DNA from: Phoronis australis
Lineage: Eukaryota > Phoronida > Phoronidae
NCBI GenBank assembly: GCA_002633005.1
Contig: NMRA01000345.1
Location: forward strand, 205,864 to 269,863
DNA length: 64,000 bases
Direction: 5' to 3'
Every line of letters starts with the position of its first letter. Position 1 is the first letter of the stretch. This document shows, one piece after another, positions 44,901-58,520 of this stretch. A program made the translations under genes and the position numbers. The notes beneath the pieces were generated by a model. It searched no databases. It was not told the DNA's origin and was given only the letters and a program-made list of their open reading frames with translations.

Positions 44901-47900
44901 ACGGACTATTTCCGATGGTATGTTATAAAATAATGTTGTTGTTTCCCCTCTTATCACAAGAATAGTACCTCTTTTGAAGATGATTACCGTGGGCCCACCC
45001 AGCCTAAACTATAGGAGACTCGAATTTTTGATAATGTGAAGCTTTTACTAGAAAACGGAGACTAAGAAAACACGGGATACTACGATCAGAAATATGAATT
45101 GAGCATTCCCGCCGAATTGCTGCCTTTTTGTCTTTTTAGTGGACTTTTCTCTCGTTTTCTAGGACTTTTTATTTGTCTGAGGTGGACCGTTTTGCCCACT
45201 TCGCAAAATGCGAGCCCCCAGAGCCCCCTGGCTTCATGCATAGTAACTATGATTTGTTTGTAACGTACATGTGGAAAACACTGCTGTCCACATTATTATT
45301 TCTGATGGCTGCGAACATGCCGAAAGGGAGTACTCAAAGAAATCTTGCAATTATCAATAATGATTGCAGCGCTTTTTATCAGTGGAATTCAAATTTAACT
45401 CTTGAACCGTTATAGGCACCTGTACCTCTGAAATGAGCAAAAATACACCTTAATACGAGTGCCTCATCTCCCATGTTCCCCCGGTTACTTGTCAAAAATT
45501 GCTTCTAACATTTTGTTTTGATGAACAAATTCGTTTGTTTTTATTTTATTTTACTTATTTGTGTATCTAGAAAAATCGATAGATTCGTAGACGATTTTTG
45601 ACAATTAGAATCCAATCTTCTACGAAATGATGATAGTTCAGTTAATTTAAAAGCAGCCTGAAGTTGAAAGAAAATCTGTAATCCGATCCTCAAATAGTTA
45701 ATTACATTTAGAAAATTGTGCCTATAAAAATGATTCTTGAACACATTGATGAAATTCAGATTTAGAAACTGTAGATTTGAAAATGTCTTTAAATAAAATT
45801 AAACTCTTTGCTTGGAAAGGCTGCCATTGTACTTCCATGGTGTTTTTATTTTCTCGTAGTATTGAGCAATGGGTTTTTGTTCATCAAAACTGAATTATTT
45901 GCTTCCTTGATTCCCATGCACGTCATGACCGACGCACCCACGTTAAAATATGGTATAACCATGCAGTATGTCCGTGCAGAATCTCCAGAATCCACGGGAG
46001 CTGAACTTCAGGCGATGAAGTGTGAACACTTTTGAGAAACACTCTGTATCATTTTCCCCAAACACTGGAAACTAGACTGCAGATCGTGTTTCAGCGATAG
46101 ATTTTGAAACAGCCCAAAAGGCACTATACCAGGAACCTTCGTTCCTTTTCAAAAAAACTCATTCAAAGAATGAGCATAATAAAATAGTTTTCCAGATGCT
46201 GGACCACGAATATTGACCTTAGAGCCAGTGTGGAGGGCCGGCGCGACTCACAGCTAAGGTGACCAGCAAATAGCTTTAGTTCATCAGGAATTTCGTATTC
46301 TCACACTGTTAGATCTCAGCTATATACTGAAACAGCTGCTCGCTACAGGTTAGTTTACTGGTCCTGGCCTATTCTTACCCTCCATGTTGGTTCACGATAA
46401 TTCAATTCTTGATGGCTGCATCCCCGGGATTGTTCCCCACCGTGGACGGACGTGGGAGATTGGGTACAGATATGGTGGCATCTGGAGCACGGTGGTGGCG
46501 GAGTTGGTGGTGATGGGTGGGGGNCCCCCCCCCCCAAAAAAAATTGCCTTCTTACTGGCCTGCAGAAACGTTTTCAGCTGATTTTCCCTCATTTAGTCTT
46601 AAAGTCGCATCGGCTGATTTTTGTTGTAAGTAGTATTAGTGTTTGTTTAAATACAGTACCGCACGAATCAGCTCATAATCACCTGCACAAATATTAACCA
46701 ACAGAAATGAATTTTTAATAATGATTATCAGTAAAAAGTGTTTAATTCACAGAGCTTTGTTCCAGGGGGAAGGGCCGAAGATCATCTGACATTGATACAT
46801 ATGGAGAAACTGAGTGTCAAAATTCATTGTCAATATTACAATAGGACATTATAAGGCAACGTCTAAACATAGTCACGATTGTGTTAAATTGGTTCAATAC
46901 GCAACACTTGTTGCTGTTAACAGTCTTTATTCATTTACATTCGAATCCTCGCAATAAAGTTCGACACTCAAAAAATATTGTTAAAGAAACTAACCAAGAG
47001 ACTTGATTAAATTATAAATGATATTTCAAAACATACTTGTTTCATTCTCAAGAAGAAATAAAACGATGCACTAATACCACCACAGAGGAAAAGCTAGCAA
47101 CATACGCAATGGGACACAGCAGGGGTGGAGAAGAGGGGTGACAAGGATGTCGCACAAACAAGTGCTCCATGACCCTGTTGAATATTCAAAACAGGCCTCA
47201 TGAATGCAATGAAAAAGGATTCCAATAATTGCTATCTTATCACATCGTGCTTTATATATCAACTGAATTGACGTGTACACCACAGTTTCATGACGAGTGA
47301 TACTGATGATTGTAAAGGTACATGTACATGTAGACATGCCCATTAAGACCTAATGTCCATATCTCTCTTCCAATGTCTGAACATGCTCTAAATAAAAATG
47401 ATAGGTTGTAAATATCACGTATACATAGACTACCTGTAAAGAAGTATGGAAGAGTTTTATCTGCAACATGATTTTGTGGAAATGAACTATTCCCCCAGGA
47501 CTTTTTGTGGCTTTTTATACAAAAAACTGAGATCATTTTCAGTATAGCACTGTCGTGAATATTCACTTGAAACAGTAGAATCAAGTTCCAATAGCCAGTA
47601 CTGGATAGATAACCTGCGACTGAATTGAAGAAGTGAAAATTTGGAAAACCTGTTATTTTCTTTAGGGTTTTGTGACTTCAACAGATATTTGATGTTCGCT
47701 AAGAAACTTGTATCGTACATTTTTGTAAATTAAGTTTCTGCACTTTATACACATTGAGGGTATATAGTTTTAAGTTTCATATTTTTAGAAAATAGAAAAT
47801 TCTCAAATTTTCAGTTCCAATGAGTAAGTAAAAGAGTGTGGTACAGTAGTTCATGTAGTGTTCACTCCGCCATCTTGTCATTCGCTGCAATGCTCATCTG

Positions 47901-49700
47901 TCGAAAACATTGGGCTCCCAAAACAAACGAATACGCAACACTAATTTACCGGCGGAGTCCGAGCCATGTAACAATTATTAAATTCATAATTTAATGACGT
48001 TTGACGTGAAATAAAAGTACTCTGTGATTGAAAGTAGGTAAAATACGCAAATGACATCCACTTATAAGCAAATGAGAATGAAATGCGTGTTTCAATCAAT
48101 ATTAAAGCGTATTTGCTTTGATTCTGTTGAAGTTCTCTTCAAAAGACGCCATGGCTTAGTTTCATGTTTTAGTTTTGCCCCCCCCTCCCCAACCCTTGGC
48201 TGCCGCAAAATTAAAGCAGCAAGAGCGTGAGGAAATATTGAGTTTAGTAATCAACCCCGGTATTTAACATGTGTCTGAAACAAGATTTCACGATGTGTGT
48301 AGGGCTTGGTGAGCGCACGCAACCGTAATTTGCGCGATTGCCAAAGACAAAATGTTACACCCCCCCAATGATCCGCCACTGCAAAAATTATTCCTTCCTA
48401 AATATAAACATGAAGATGTAATGTCAAGTATGTTCTGCCTTACAAAAGTAGTTTTGGCTTGTGTTTTCTTTTGTAACGTCATAATATTTTGCTGACTATT
48501 CTATTGCAGAAGAGAAAAATCAAATGAAACCAGCCAGCTTACAATCTACATGTATTTTACATTTCGATAAAGTGAAAAGCAGATTTTTTCAATCACCTGA
48601 AAAAGTTGAACATAATTAAGGAAGTCAGGCCTTGCCATGGGCTCTGTTGCATTGGAAAAAAACTGTTTTTAACAATATTGTTTCTTTGTATGTATGTAGT
48701 TGTTCAGTTTACCATTTTGTTTTTAAATACAATCGTTAATGTTTATTTTCGAATCTTGTCCATAGCAGATTCCAATCCATCTAGCTGCCATTGAAAACAT
48801 ATTTTGTTGTAAGGCCTTCTCAAAACAAGCTCTTAAAATAATTGCACGCACAAACAAAACAAAGCAAACAATGGGAATACTTCATTTTGATCGCTGCTCA
48901 CTTCTATGCGTAGGTAATTAGGAAATTGACAATTTGCAAATGCAATCGGTAATCATTTCAGCTTTATAAAGTAGCAGCACAACTGCACTGTATGCGGCTT
49001 TAAAACTCAAGAAATCCTGTCGTTCCAATAAATAGTGACAAACGTGCCTGTTGAAAATTTTATTAGGTCATAATAGTGTATCATTAACGGGCTTCTTAAC
49101 GACAATAAGACAATCGGTGCAGTCACTGAAAGTCATCTCTGCATAATGTGTACTAAATTGATAATTTTACTTTAAGCATTAAGCCTTTCTTCTGAAAAGA
49201 AAAGTTAATGTCACTCAGTGAGAAAGGACAGGTATTTTTACCAGATGCTTTTGGTTTCCATACCAATGGGATCTAGCTTCAATGGTCTATACATGTACAC
49301 TGTTCATGCGCATGTAAAAATGCCCAGTTTTGGTACGTGGCTCTCCTCAATGTAACCACATTAAGCCTCAAAAGCATTCGCAATATTAGATCCTGGAAGG
49401 TAAACACAACATCATATCACAGTGCATTACTAGGACTTCTTTAACTTCAGTTCCTTTCTTAAGGGGAATAAGCATTTGTTGCCCAAACATTACTCATTAC
49501 CTGTGAAAGGGCATCCTCACCAACGAGATTGGAAGGTGTAGCAGATCCTCCTCACACACATAAAATCCACTGACACAGTTCCTTATGGTAAAATAGTACT
49601 GCAACTCATATTTCTCCAGGGCCACTGACATGTCTAGTGTGCCAGCAATGCTGGTGTGTGGACATGATGTGGGAAGAGAAAGGAGTAAAGAAAGTTGTCT
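41907..49700. other. No gene recognised
   Basis: Scattered short open frames, none with motifs. A GGCGGATC-type end is at 43271 next to an N (43299). 45116-45175 is a copy of the AGTGGACTTTT repeat. An N at 46524 lies between poly-G and poly-C. 48181-48371 is a repeat shared with 16732-16805 that ends GATCCGCCACTG. A YY1-like CCGCCATCTTG at 47868 has no gene attached that I can see. Confidence 0.4.
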
Positions 49701-49741
49701 ATAATAATAATAATAATCTTAATAATAATTATAATAATAAT
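49701..49741. repeat. AT-rich trinucleotide microsatellite, LINE 3' tail
   Basis: Mostly ATA/ATT units. It lies exactly at the 3' end of the minus-strand LINE. Confidence 0.85.
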
Positions 49742-49799
49742 GTTTATTGTACATCGTATGCTTTGCCTACTAATACATAGATACATAAATTCAGAATAC

Positions 49800-50703
49800 T
49801 TACAAGGAGAGCAGTTCTTCTCTTAAAGCCACGGTCTTCTGAATATGCAATGCGAGGCGCTGGATGCTGTCATGATTTTTCTGTTGGAATAACCTAACAC
49901 GAGAATAGTTAACGTTGACAAGCTCTGGAAGAAGATTTTTTCTAAGGTCTCCAAGGACAGAGCATCGACACATGAAATGAGGCTCATCTTCAATTTCACC
50001 CGGACAGCATATGCCGCATATTCTCTCACCTCCAGAATTGCCCATATGTCTCCCTTTCTCTATATCAAGTGAGTAACCTGAACACTGAAATTCCGCAAGA
50101 ATTTTTCTCAAATAGGCGCTTAAACAATTCACATATTGCTCGCTGACAAGATCACTTTTAATAAGACTATAAAATTCATATTTATTTGATCTGCCTATTT
50201 TCAGTTGCCATTACTGTACTCCACAATCCAGTAATTTCTATTTAAACACCATAATAAACTCAGCACTATTGCCTGGGCCAAATAACCACACTGGCTTCTC
50301 CATAGCTCTACCTATTCAAAATTTCTTTGACACTGTGTGCCCAGTTACAATTACCGTTTTCTCTTTGTTCTCTAAGCATACTATTACACTTCCGTGGGTA
50401 CCTACATGTATGTTCTCCCATATCCAGTAATTTTGTCCAATAGAAAATTGGTTTACACATATATTTTGTAATTAACAATTGCCTTCCACATTCACGGCGA
50501 GCCATAGCATTTGGCGTTTTAATGCTCAATGTCTGAACATATTTACAGAAATCATAATAGAATTTTTCAATAGATTCACACATTGATGCCCCCCCTATTT
50601 CTGCACCATATGTTAATATGGGCATTATCAAAGAGATTAAATTGCACTCTATGGGAAATACTGTTAAGTTTTGACAGAATGGCTTTAAGGTAGGTGGATA
50701 CAC
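49800..50703 (-). pseudogene. LINE RT C-terminal and Cys/His region
   Basis: 50703-50308: LISLIMPILTYGAEI, IKTPNAMARRECGR, KCNSMLREQ. 50132-49800: CxxC..H...C-type motif RICGICC...EPHFMCRC. These match the portion of many LINE ORF2 proteins after the RT active site. A TTAA at 50685-50688 marks a possible later insertion. Confidence 0.78.
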
Positions 50704-50978
50704 AAAAAAAATTTTTGTGACTGTTTTTTACATTTTTATGTCATCCTAATCTTTAATTCTTGATGCACAGTATACTGAAGAAAAATAAAATCATTCTGAA
50801 AATCCAAAGTTGTTTTTTTAGCTATATTTGACCAAGCCTCAGTAAGTCGTTTGGCTTGAGTGCTCACCAGCTCAGTGATTGACAACTGGGGCGGAGCTTA
50901 TTTACAAGGACACTAGCTCTAATCTAACCCTGTCAACAAGCATTGCGTAACCGGGCAATCGAGAGTGCTGTACCAGCT

Positions 50979-51675
50979 NNNNNNNNNNNNNNNNNNNNNN
51001 NNNNNNNNNNNNNNNNNNNNNNNNNNNNNNNNNNNNNNNNNNNNNNNNNNNNNNNNNNNNNNNNNNNNNNNNNNNNNNNNNNNNNNNNNNNNNNNNNNNN
51101 NNNNNNNNNNNNNNNNNNNNNNNNNNNNNNNNNNNNNNNNNNNNNNNNNNNNNNNNNNNNNNNNNNNNNNNNNNNNNNNNNNNNNNNNNNNNNNNNNNNN
51201 NNNNNNNNNNNNNNNNNNNNNNNNNNNNNNNNNNNNNNNNNNNNNNNNNNNNNNNNNNNNNNNNNNNNNNNNNNNNNNNNNNNNNNNNNNNNNNNNNNNN
51301 NNNNNNNNNNNNNNNNNNNNNNNNNNNNNNNNNNNNNNNNNNNNNNNNNNNNNNNNNNNNNNNNNNNNNNNNNNNNNNNNNNNNNNNNNNNNNNNNNNNN
51401 NNNNNNNNNNNNNNNNNNNNNNNNNNNNNNNNNNNNNNNNNNNNNNNNNNNNNNNNNNNNNNNNNNNNNNNNNNNNNNNNNNNNNNNNNNNNNNNNNNNN
51501 NNNNNNNNNNNNNNNNNNNNNNNNNNNNNNNNNNNNNNNNNNNNNNNNNNNNNNNNNNNNNNNNNNNNNNNNNNNNNNNNNNNNNNNNNNNNNNNNNNNN
51601 NNNNNNNNNNNNNNNNNNNNNNNNNNNNNNNNNNNNNNNNNNNNNNNNNNNNNNNNNNNNNNNNNNNNNNNNNNN
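50979..51675. other. Assembly gap (697 Ns)
   Basis: No sequence. It interrupts the LINE and hides the RT catalytic region if that still exists. Confidence 1.
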
Positions 51676-53506
51676 TTTAAAATTCTATTAAAAGTGTTTG
51701 GAGAAGTTCTACTAGGGCCTCAGGGAAGCACTTATAGAATTCAGCCGGTATGTCATCTTCTCCGGGAGAATTATCCTTCTTTTGTTTCTTAATGACTCTA
51801 AGTATTTCATCTGCGCTAATACCGGCATTTAGTTCATCCATGTCAAAGGCACAAGTTGCTTCACGTTCACTCAGGGGGTGCCTACAACTTTCACGCTGTG
51901 CGTCATGCTCATCAAGAGTCTGTCTAACTGGGTCATCAAAAGTTTCACTGCGACCTACTGTTCTGTTAATATCAAACAGGTTACTGAAATATCTAATTCA
52001 CTCCAATTCAGAAATATTATTATTATCAGGCTTTGTAGTGTGTACTGGCTCTGACAAGCTTTGTTTTACTATAATCCAAAATCTAGTAGGATTCCCCACT
52101 GACTCACAAAGCTCACTTTGTTTATCGGTATAGTATCGCTTTTTTGTCTTCTTACATAACTTTTTGTACTCATTTCTACTAGCAAGATAATTTCTCAGGT
52201 CTAAGTCAGTCCGAGACACCCTAATGTTCCATCTTTTTACATTCACTGTCAAACCATACAGGTCTACGTGGTTTACTTACACACCTATCTTGCCTCACGA
52301 GCATGCCCGCTCCACATGACTGGAGTAAGTCTACTAAGCCTTTAACACTCTTAGTATGTCAATAGCAACACAGCTCATAATTTCTCGACACTTATCGTTT
52401 CCTTCCTTGCTTTGTTTATTTTTTGTAAAAATATGCCATCTATATCTTACTCGCTTTTGCAGTGCTATGTAAGGTTCACCAGTAAGTTTCTGACANGACA
52501 TGTTTCTGGATGATACACTGTAGGTTAAAAATGTTATCGATTGTAGAGTACCCAGTCCGAAAGCCTGCATGTTCTTCCGGGATACATTTCTTGTTATTCG
52601 ACCATTCAATTATACGAGAATAAAGAATAGTTGTAAAAAAATTATTAATAGACTTTTTGACCATTGGGATGGATAATGCCTGGTATTTAAAATTCTATTA
52701 AAAGTGTTTGGAGAAGTTCTACTAGGGCCTCAGGGAAGCACTTATAGAATTCAGCCGATATGTCATCTTCTCCGGGAGAATTATCCTTCTTTTGTTTCTT
52801 AATGACTCTAAGTATTTCATCTGCGCTAATACCGGCATTTAGTTCATCCATGTCAAAGGCACAAGTTGCTTCACGTTCACTCTGTGGGTGCCTACAACTT
52901 TCACGCTGTGCGTCATGCTCATCAAGAGTCTGTCTAACTGGGTCATCAAAAGTTTCACTGCGACCTACTGTTCTGTTAATATCAAACAGGTTACTGAAAT
53001 ATCTAAATCACTCCAATTCAGAAATATTATTATTATCAGGCTTTGTAGTGTGTACTGGCTCTGACAAGCTTTGTTTTACTATAATCCAAAATCTAGTAGG
53101 ATTCCCCACTGACTCACAAAGCTCACTTTGTTTATCGGTATAGTATCGCTTTTTCGTCTTCTTACATAACTTTTTGTACTCATTTCTACTAGCAAGATAA
53201 TTTCTCAGGTCTAAGTCAGTCCGAGACACCCTAATGTTTCATCTTTTTACATTCACTGTCAAACCATGCAGGTCTACGTGGTTTACTTACACACCTATCT
53301 TGCCTCACGAGCATGCCCGCTCCACATGACTGGAGTAAGTCTACTAAGACTTTAACACTCTTAGTATGTCAATAGCAACACAGCTCATAATTTCTCGACA
53401 CTTATCGTTTCCTTCCTTGCTTTGTTTATTTTTTTGTAAAAATATGCCATCTATATCTTACTCGCTTTTGCAGTGCTATGTAAGGTTCACCAGTAAGTTT
53501 CTGACA
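51676..53506. repeat. ~820-bp direct duplication ending at an N and at the gap
   Basis: 51676-52495 and 52686-53506 are about 99% identical. The first copy starts at the N gap and stops at the N at 52496, so it is a whole contig contained in the second copy. Confidence 0.92.
52498..53230 (-). pseudogene. LINE linker and N-terminal RT region, broken
   Basis: It encodes KKLCKKTKKRYYTDKQ, SVGNPTRFWIIVKQSLSEPV and, after stops, an SPGEDDIPAEFY motif, then IPEEHAGFRTGYSTIDNIF up to the N at 52496. The SPG-D-IP and AGFR-G-ST blocks are classical early RT motifs. About 50 residues normally between them seem deleted near 52660. Confidence 0.8.
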
Positions 53507-54539
53507 TAATTTTGCAGGGTACTGAGGGTACACATTAAAGGAAAATGCAACGATAAATCACATTGCAATACTTTCAAATCTTGAAAGTAATCGAACAACG
53601 ATGACTCAGCAAGGACATAATCAATGGTGCTACAACCTCTCGTCGAAACAAAAGTAAAATTACCATCAGGATCAGATTTCGATCTACCATTAACAATGTG
53701 GATAACATGACAAATCAATTAAATTTTTATCAAAATTTTTAGTTTTTGCATCTTGGTTTTTCCTTGGTTTGGCGAAATCATCCTCTCCTTAGACACAGCT
53801 ATCTTCTATAACAGGGACATATTTTCTACTGCCATCAGCAGTAACGTCATTGACAGTGCCAGTACGTGCATTGAAATCACCTGCAAGAATTAATCTGGCT
53901 TGGTTTACTTTACCTGAAACATTAAAATGAATGATGTCACTATATATCTGCTCCAAGTCACCTTCTTAGCTATAATCAGAGCCCTCTGGAGGCAGGTACA
54001 CAAAACCTATAATGACATGAGGCTTTTCGCTATGGGGGTACATATTTTTATGTGTAAATACTTTAGACACGATCTTTTAAATCATAATTCATACGCGTTA
54101 CATTCTGTGCCAAATTATTTTTTACTAACACAGTGACGCATCCTGGCAATTTCCCACCAGGGGTGCGAATTGCAGAGTGGACAGTATAGTTGTCGAAAAA
54201 CGAGTCAAATTGTGTTGGTGATTTTTGGAATGATTCAATGAAACCAATTATATCACACGACTCAACAATTTCATATATTTCCTGAGAAGATAACTTCATT
54301 TTAAACCCCTGTCCTTCTATAATCCAGGATCCTATGTTCAAATCGATGCTCTGTTCAACAAATTGCTCTTCTGTGTCAGGGACTACTTCATCATTGATAC
54401 CTCTGTCAGCTGACCCTCGAAAATTTGTTCTTCGTTTGACCATGTCTTGTTCTTCGTCGTAGTAGTAGGTTTCTTTACCGTTGATCTTGTCTATGTTGCG
54501 GCTTGAAGTGGCCTTAAAATGTTCCTGAACCGGGAACAA
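53476..54539 (-). pseudogene. LINE endonuclease domain, broken
   Basis: An open stretch of 158 residues starts at 54539 and includes LNIGSWIIEGQG (the usual Asn after W-N is Ile here) and FIESF (catalytic Glu block). Downstream frames give AGDFNARTG (about 53835-53870) and STIDYVLAES with LSLHFPL in place of SDHxPL. Several stops and frameshifts. Role when intact: nicking of target DNA for reverse transcription. Confidence 0.82.
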
Positions 54540-54650
54540 ATATTGAAATATGAATAATTAAGTATCAGACCAAGGATCCACCGACTACAGTACAGCCAAC
54601 AAGCGGCAAGCTGAGGGGTCAGCCTTTCAGAAACATGTTCAGTTTAGTAA

Positions 54651-55299
54651 ATCACATTAGGGATGACAGAAATTTGGTGAGGTACATGTATGACGCCACA
54701 GAGTTTGGTTGTGTAGGAGATACTAGGGAAGTCTTCTGGGGGAGGGGCAAAATGAGGCAATTTCGTGATGCAGAATGAGCCATTTTTTACTACATTTTCT
54801 ACTAAAGTTTCTGCTTCAAACATAATCTTCGGCATCGTCACTAAAACATCGGTTACCATGGCAACAGTGGGACTGTTTCAGTGGAGGTATTTTACATGCT
54901 TGTTAAGAACCAGAAGCAAACTATACCCTTATAGCGAAGCAGTCACCACGAGAAAACTCAAAATTATAACATGGACTTGTAGAAAACTCCATGCCCTTAA
55001 ATGAACACATAAAAAACTTAGTCAGCCCTTTAAGCAGGCTTGGTAATTGGTATCTGAATTTCACTATTTTCAGACCGCACATATAGGTATTTGTAGTATT
55101 GAGCCAGTCACTAGTTGTGCGCTGTTCCTACGCATTAAAATGTCGTGGTATAATACAAGAATTAATAGAATTGGTTTGCTTAAATGTTTTTGATCAATTA
55201 TAACGATACAAGCGGGCCCCATTAACGTATAAAATTATACTAGATTTGTTCATACAACTCGTTGAATACCAAACTAAAGCATACAATATGCGTTAGTTG
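54651..55299. other. No gene recognised
   Basis: Flank of the LINE; nothing supported. Confidence 0.45.
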
Positions 55300-55795
55300 A
55301 ATGATGGATGATCAGAAGTGCAGGTTTGCGAATTTACCTATTTATTTGGCACTACCAGTCGTTTAAAATGCGGTATTTTTACAAATTGGCAAGAGAAAAA
55401 ACTATAATTTTTTTTGAAATGCACAAGGAATATGGCGAGACATTTGAGAACCTTAATAGTGAGGGGACGTGTAGGAGGTGGAACGTGTCCTCCTGAGTCT
55501 AAGACGTAGTCTGTCTGGCTCGGAGGCAGGTGTGCAACTGTAGCAAGNAATGATGGATGATCAGAAGTGCAGGTTTGCGAATTTACCTATTTATTTGGCA
55601 CTACCAGTCGTTTAAAATGCGGTAACTTTACAAATTGGCGAGAAAAAAATCTTTAATTTTTTTGAAATGCACAAGGAATATGGCGAGACATTTGAGAACC
55701 TTAATAGTGAGGGAACGTGTAGGAGGTGGAACGTGTCCTCCTGAGTCTAAGACGTAGTCTGTCTGCCTCGGAGGCAGGTGTGCAACTGGAGCAAG
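55300..55795. repeat. ~248-bp direct duplication around a single N
   Basis: 55300-55547 and 55549-55795 are near-identical, with the N at 55548 between them. Same pattern as at 1394 and 52496. Confidence 0.9.
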
Positions 55796-58520
55796 ATTAC
55801 CTAAGGTAGATGATTCCCTTGTCATCTTTACAACCTTCTATATACATTGGCGTCGCTAAAGACATTGTGTACATCCACTGGACACACGAGGGGAAATCCG
55901 AAAGAGGACTAAAAAATAACCAAGGACGTAAAATCAAGGATCAATCCTGCATCATGCAAGTTCAGTTAGGAATCTCCAAACTCTAGGGTCAGACCCTGAG
56001 GAATATTTTTGAAGCATGTCCTCCATGCAAAAATACTTTTATTGACGCACCTTGACTTCTTATATCTTGGGCCTTATTGCTTAATTACATCTCACTTCAA
56101 AGTTTCTTGAAGTAATATGTAGTGTATACATTGAAATATAAAATAGGTACAGTTTAGTTAACATGACTTTTCATAATAACCACCAAATGTGTTTAAACTT
56201 TTTACGTGACTTCTGCCCATGACCTACTTTTATGGATTAGAGGGTATGTTATGCCCGCCATTGAATTTCTGTGATTGAATAAGAAGGAAATTAAACATGA
56301 TAAATGCGTCAAAAATAATGTGCATTCTTAAGACAATTCATTGATATTAAGTTGTGATTTTGCAACTAGTGAAGCTTACAAAGATGATTAGGCTAAAACA
56401 TTGAACGGAACTCAAAATGTGGAACTGATATATGCCTAATGTGCAGTTCAAAGTTTTGCTCAATCCCTCATTGCTGAGGAAGAAGGCCAAGTCGCACATC
56501 AAAATGCACCCTCCCAAAACTATAATGAAAAAGACAGGGATTTACACATGACCCATAGGTCTACCAAAATTTCCCGTTGACTGGAAGTCCTGAAGGGAAA
56601 TTGATCTGGTAACCACGTAAAGAATTCCGGTGTTGTTTCATGCATGCTGAATTTGCAATAGAGTTCAAAATTCCTGTTTACGTCATATGATTGCCAAAAA
56701 GCGGTGAAAAATTAATCACTGATTGTTGGGAGGTTCCACAATATTTAGCGAGGATCTTGAACCTATGGTTTCCCTGTCATACTAGTGCATGAAAGATAGT
56801 GTATGCGGTGTATGCAATGCATTACAAGAACAAGAGTAGACAAGTCAGATGTTTGTTTGAAAATCTATTATTTTGAAATGGTTCATTTTTATGCTCATCG
56901 TAAAAGTAGGCTCGTGTGAATTGCTGAATGGTATTGCTCAACTTTTGGGTTCATATCAGCTGCCATCTACGGTTCTGTGTTATAAAAAACAGGGTGGTAG
57001 TGAACTAGGGTGGGGAGATCTTGTAGAGTTGCATTGAGGATTTTAGATACTAGAAATTGCCTAGGAAATACAGTGACTGCTACTCAATTGTTTTAGGTTT
57101 CAATGTTGTGAAGAGAAATGTAAAGCCGACTCAAGTATTTGACAATGAACGCTGGCACATAGGTAGCGCAGATAATTTAAAACGGTTTTTATTATTTTCT
57201 ACCTGTAATGTGCCATACTTCTGTTTTATACCTCTGTCATACTGCCAGGTTCATAGAAATTCATTGTTAAGTTTTTATAACCAAATCTGAATGGCGTATT
57301 TGTAAAGCCTTCACTTTAGCTTGGTATTCATTTTTTCTGAGCCGAAAAGGCCACATTAAATTTAATATGTTTATTTTTTTCATTAATTCAATTTTAGGAA
57401 TCAGGAAAGGCTGATGCTGAAGAAGTGGCTTCTGCTGAAAGAGGAAACCTGCTGATTATTTGTAAAGGTTGGGTATGGAAACGTTCAAACCCACCAAGAA
57501 GGTACGTTTCTGGACAACTGAGTGAGGGGGCTAGAGATAGAGAGGGCGAAACGTCTACTGCCAGAAGGTTTGAGAAACGAGTCGGAGGAAAAAGTATTTG
57601 CCAAAGATTAGTGGCTTATATCACAACAGGTCCAAAGTAATTTGTTGAGTTATTATATGAGCACAGCTGTGCAGGGAAGTAGGCTTGTGTATTGTTGCAA
57701 GCTCTGGTTGCACCAGAACTGCTGTATGAACAGGACAAATCTAAATTTATCTGTATTGAATTGTTGTCCAGTCACCGATCATTATCCTGGGTAAGTGGAT
57801 TATGTTGATACAGCCACATGGTAATGGGTACATTATTCTTTTTGTTTAGCCACTTGATTTTTGGTGTTATAGGATTTCTCAATGTGGCCAACACTTTTAG
57901 AAGTTTGTTTCGTGATTTCTGACCACTGTACTGTTTCTTTTCCTGAAAATTAATCTGACTATGCTTTCGCGTTTTATTTACCATTATGAATTTACTGACA
58001 TTTGAGCCCCTGTTGCGGTAAGACTGATTTTGTTCACTTATCTTCCAGCCTGGGTTGTAAACTCACATTCTGTCCAGGAGGTAAAGTTTTGATTTAGACC
58101 ATTTACCTCTATAATTTTTTCTCAATTTGTTCCTGATGCAGATGAGAAGTGATTTCTGGAATTGCAGGGAAATGACAGTTTGCTATTCCTCGAGACCATT
58201 TTCTGTGCATAAAATCACACACTGTTAGACAGCCATCTTATAGAGCCTGGTCTCTAGCAAATGCACACTGACATTTCTTTCAATTCTGAAATTGTTCAAA
58301 AGTGACCAGGAAATAAGTATTACCTCTTTCATGATGGTAAGTTGTTTTGTGTGATAGTAGACAGGTCTATGTCAAATGATTTTTGTTGCATTGCTAAAAA
58401 GTGTTAGCACATTACGTCTGATGACTCTTTGGTTTTTGGTGAATTGACCTTTATGCTTGAATTATACACGGCGATATACATATTGGGTTTTATTCTCTTG
58501 CGATATTTTCTTTTTCATTC
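55796..58520. other. No confident gene; one exon-like block
   Basis: 57398-57501 (+) has a good polypyrimidine tract and AG before it, an open frame ESGKADAEEVASAERGNLLI, and a strong GTACGT donor. No partner exon or homologue was recognised. Confidence 0.3.

Larger units (their letters stand above)
49701..54650 (-). mobile_element. Decayed APE-endonuclease LINE with (ATT)n tail, broken by a gap
   Basis: Read on the minus strand. Endonuclease (54539-53500): DIIGFIESFQ, AGDFNARTG and STIDYVLAESSLFDYF. A linker with SVGNPTRFWIIVKQSL. RT with IPEEHAGFRTGYSTIDNIF (52498-52660). The RT thumb/C-terminal part (50703-50308), SLIMPILTYGAEI. Then a Cys/His region (50132-49800) RICGICCPGEIEDEPHFMC. It ends in a trinucleotide AT-rich tail (49741-49701). 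The frame has many breaks, so the element is dead. The catalytic half of the RT is missing, presumably in the N gap or deleted. Confidence 0.85.

Noticed and set aside
46355-46697. Proline- or glycine-rich short ORFs on both strands
   Set aside because: They come from poly-G/poly-C around the N at 46524, a likely contig join.
47868-47878. YY1-like promoter (CCGCCATCTTG)
   Set aside because: No coding exon could be tied to it on either strand.
50943-51792. Long open frames across the N run
   Set aside because: They are made of Ns and contain no information.
54063-54539. A host gene with a 158-residue ORF
   Set aside because: It carries LINE endonuclease motifs and continues into LINE RT fragments in order, so it is transposon-derived.
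57398-57501. Plus-strand internal exon
   Set aside because: Splice signals look good, but no partner exon or homologue was found; left as a note only.
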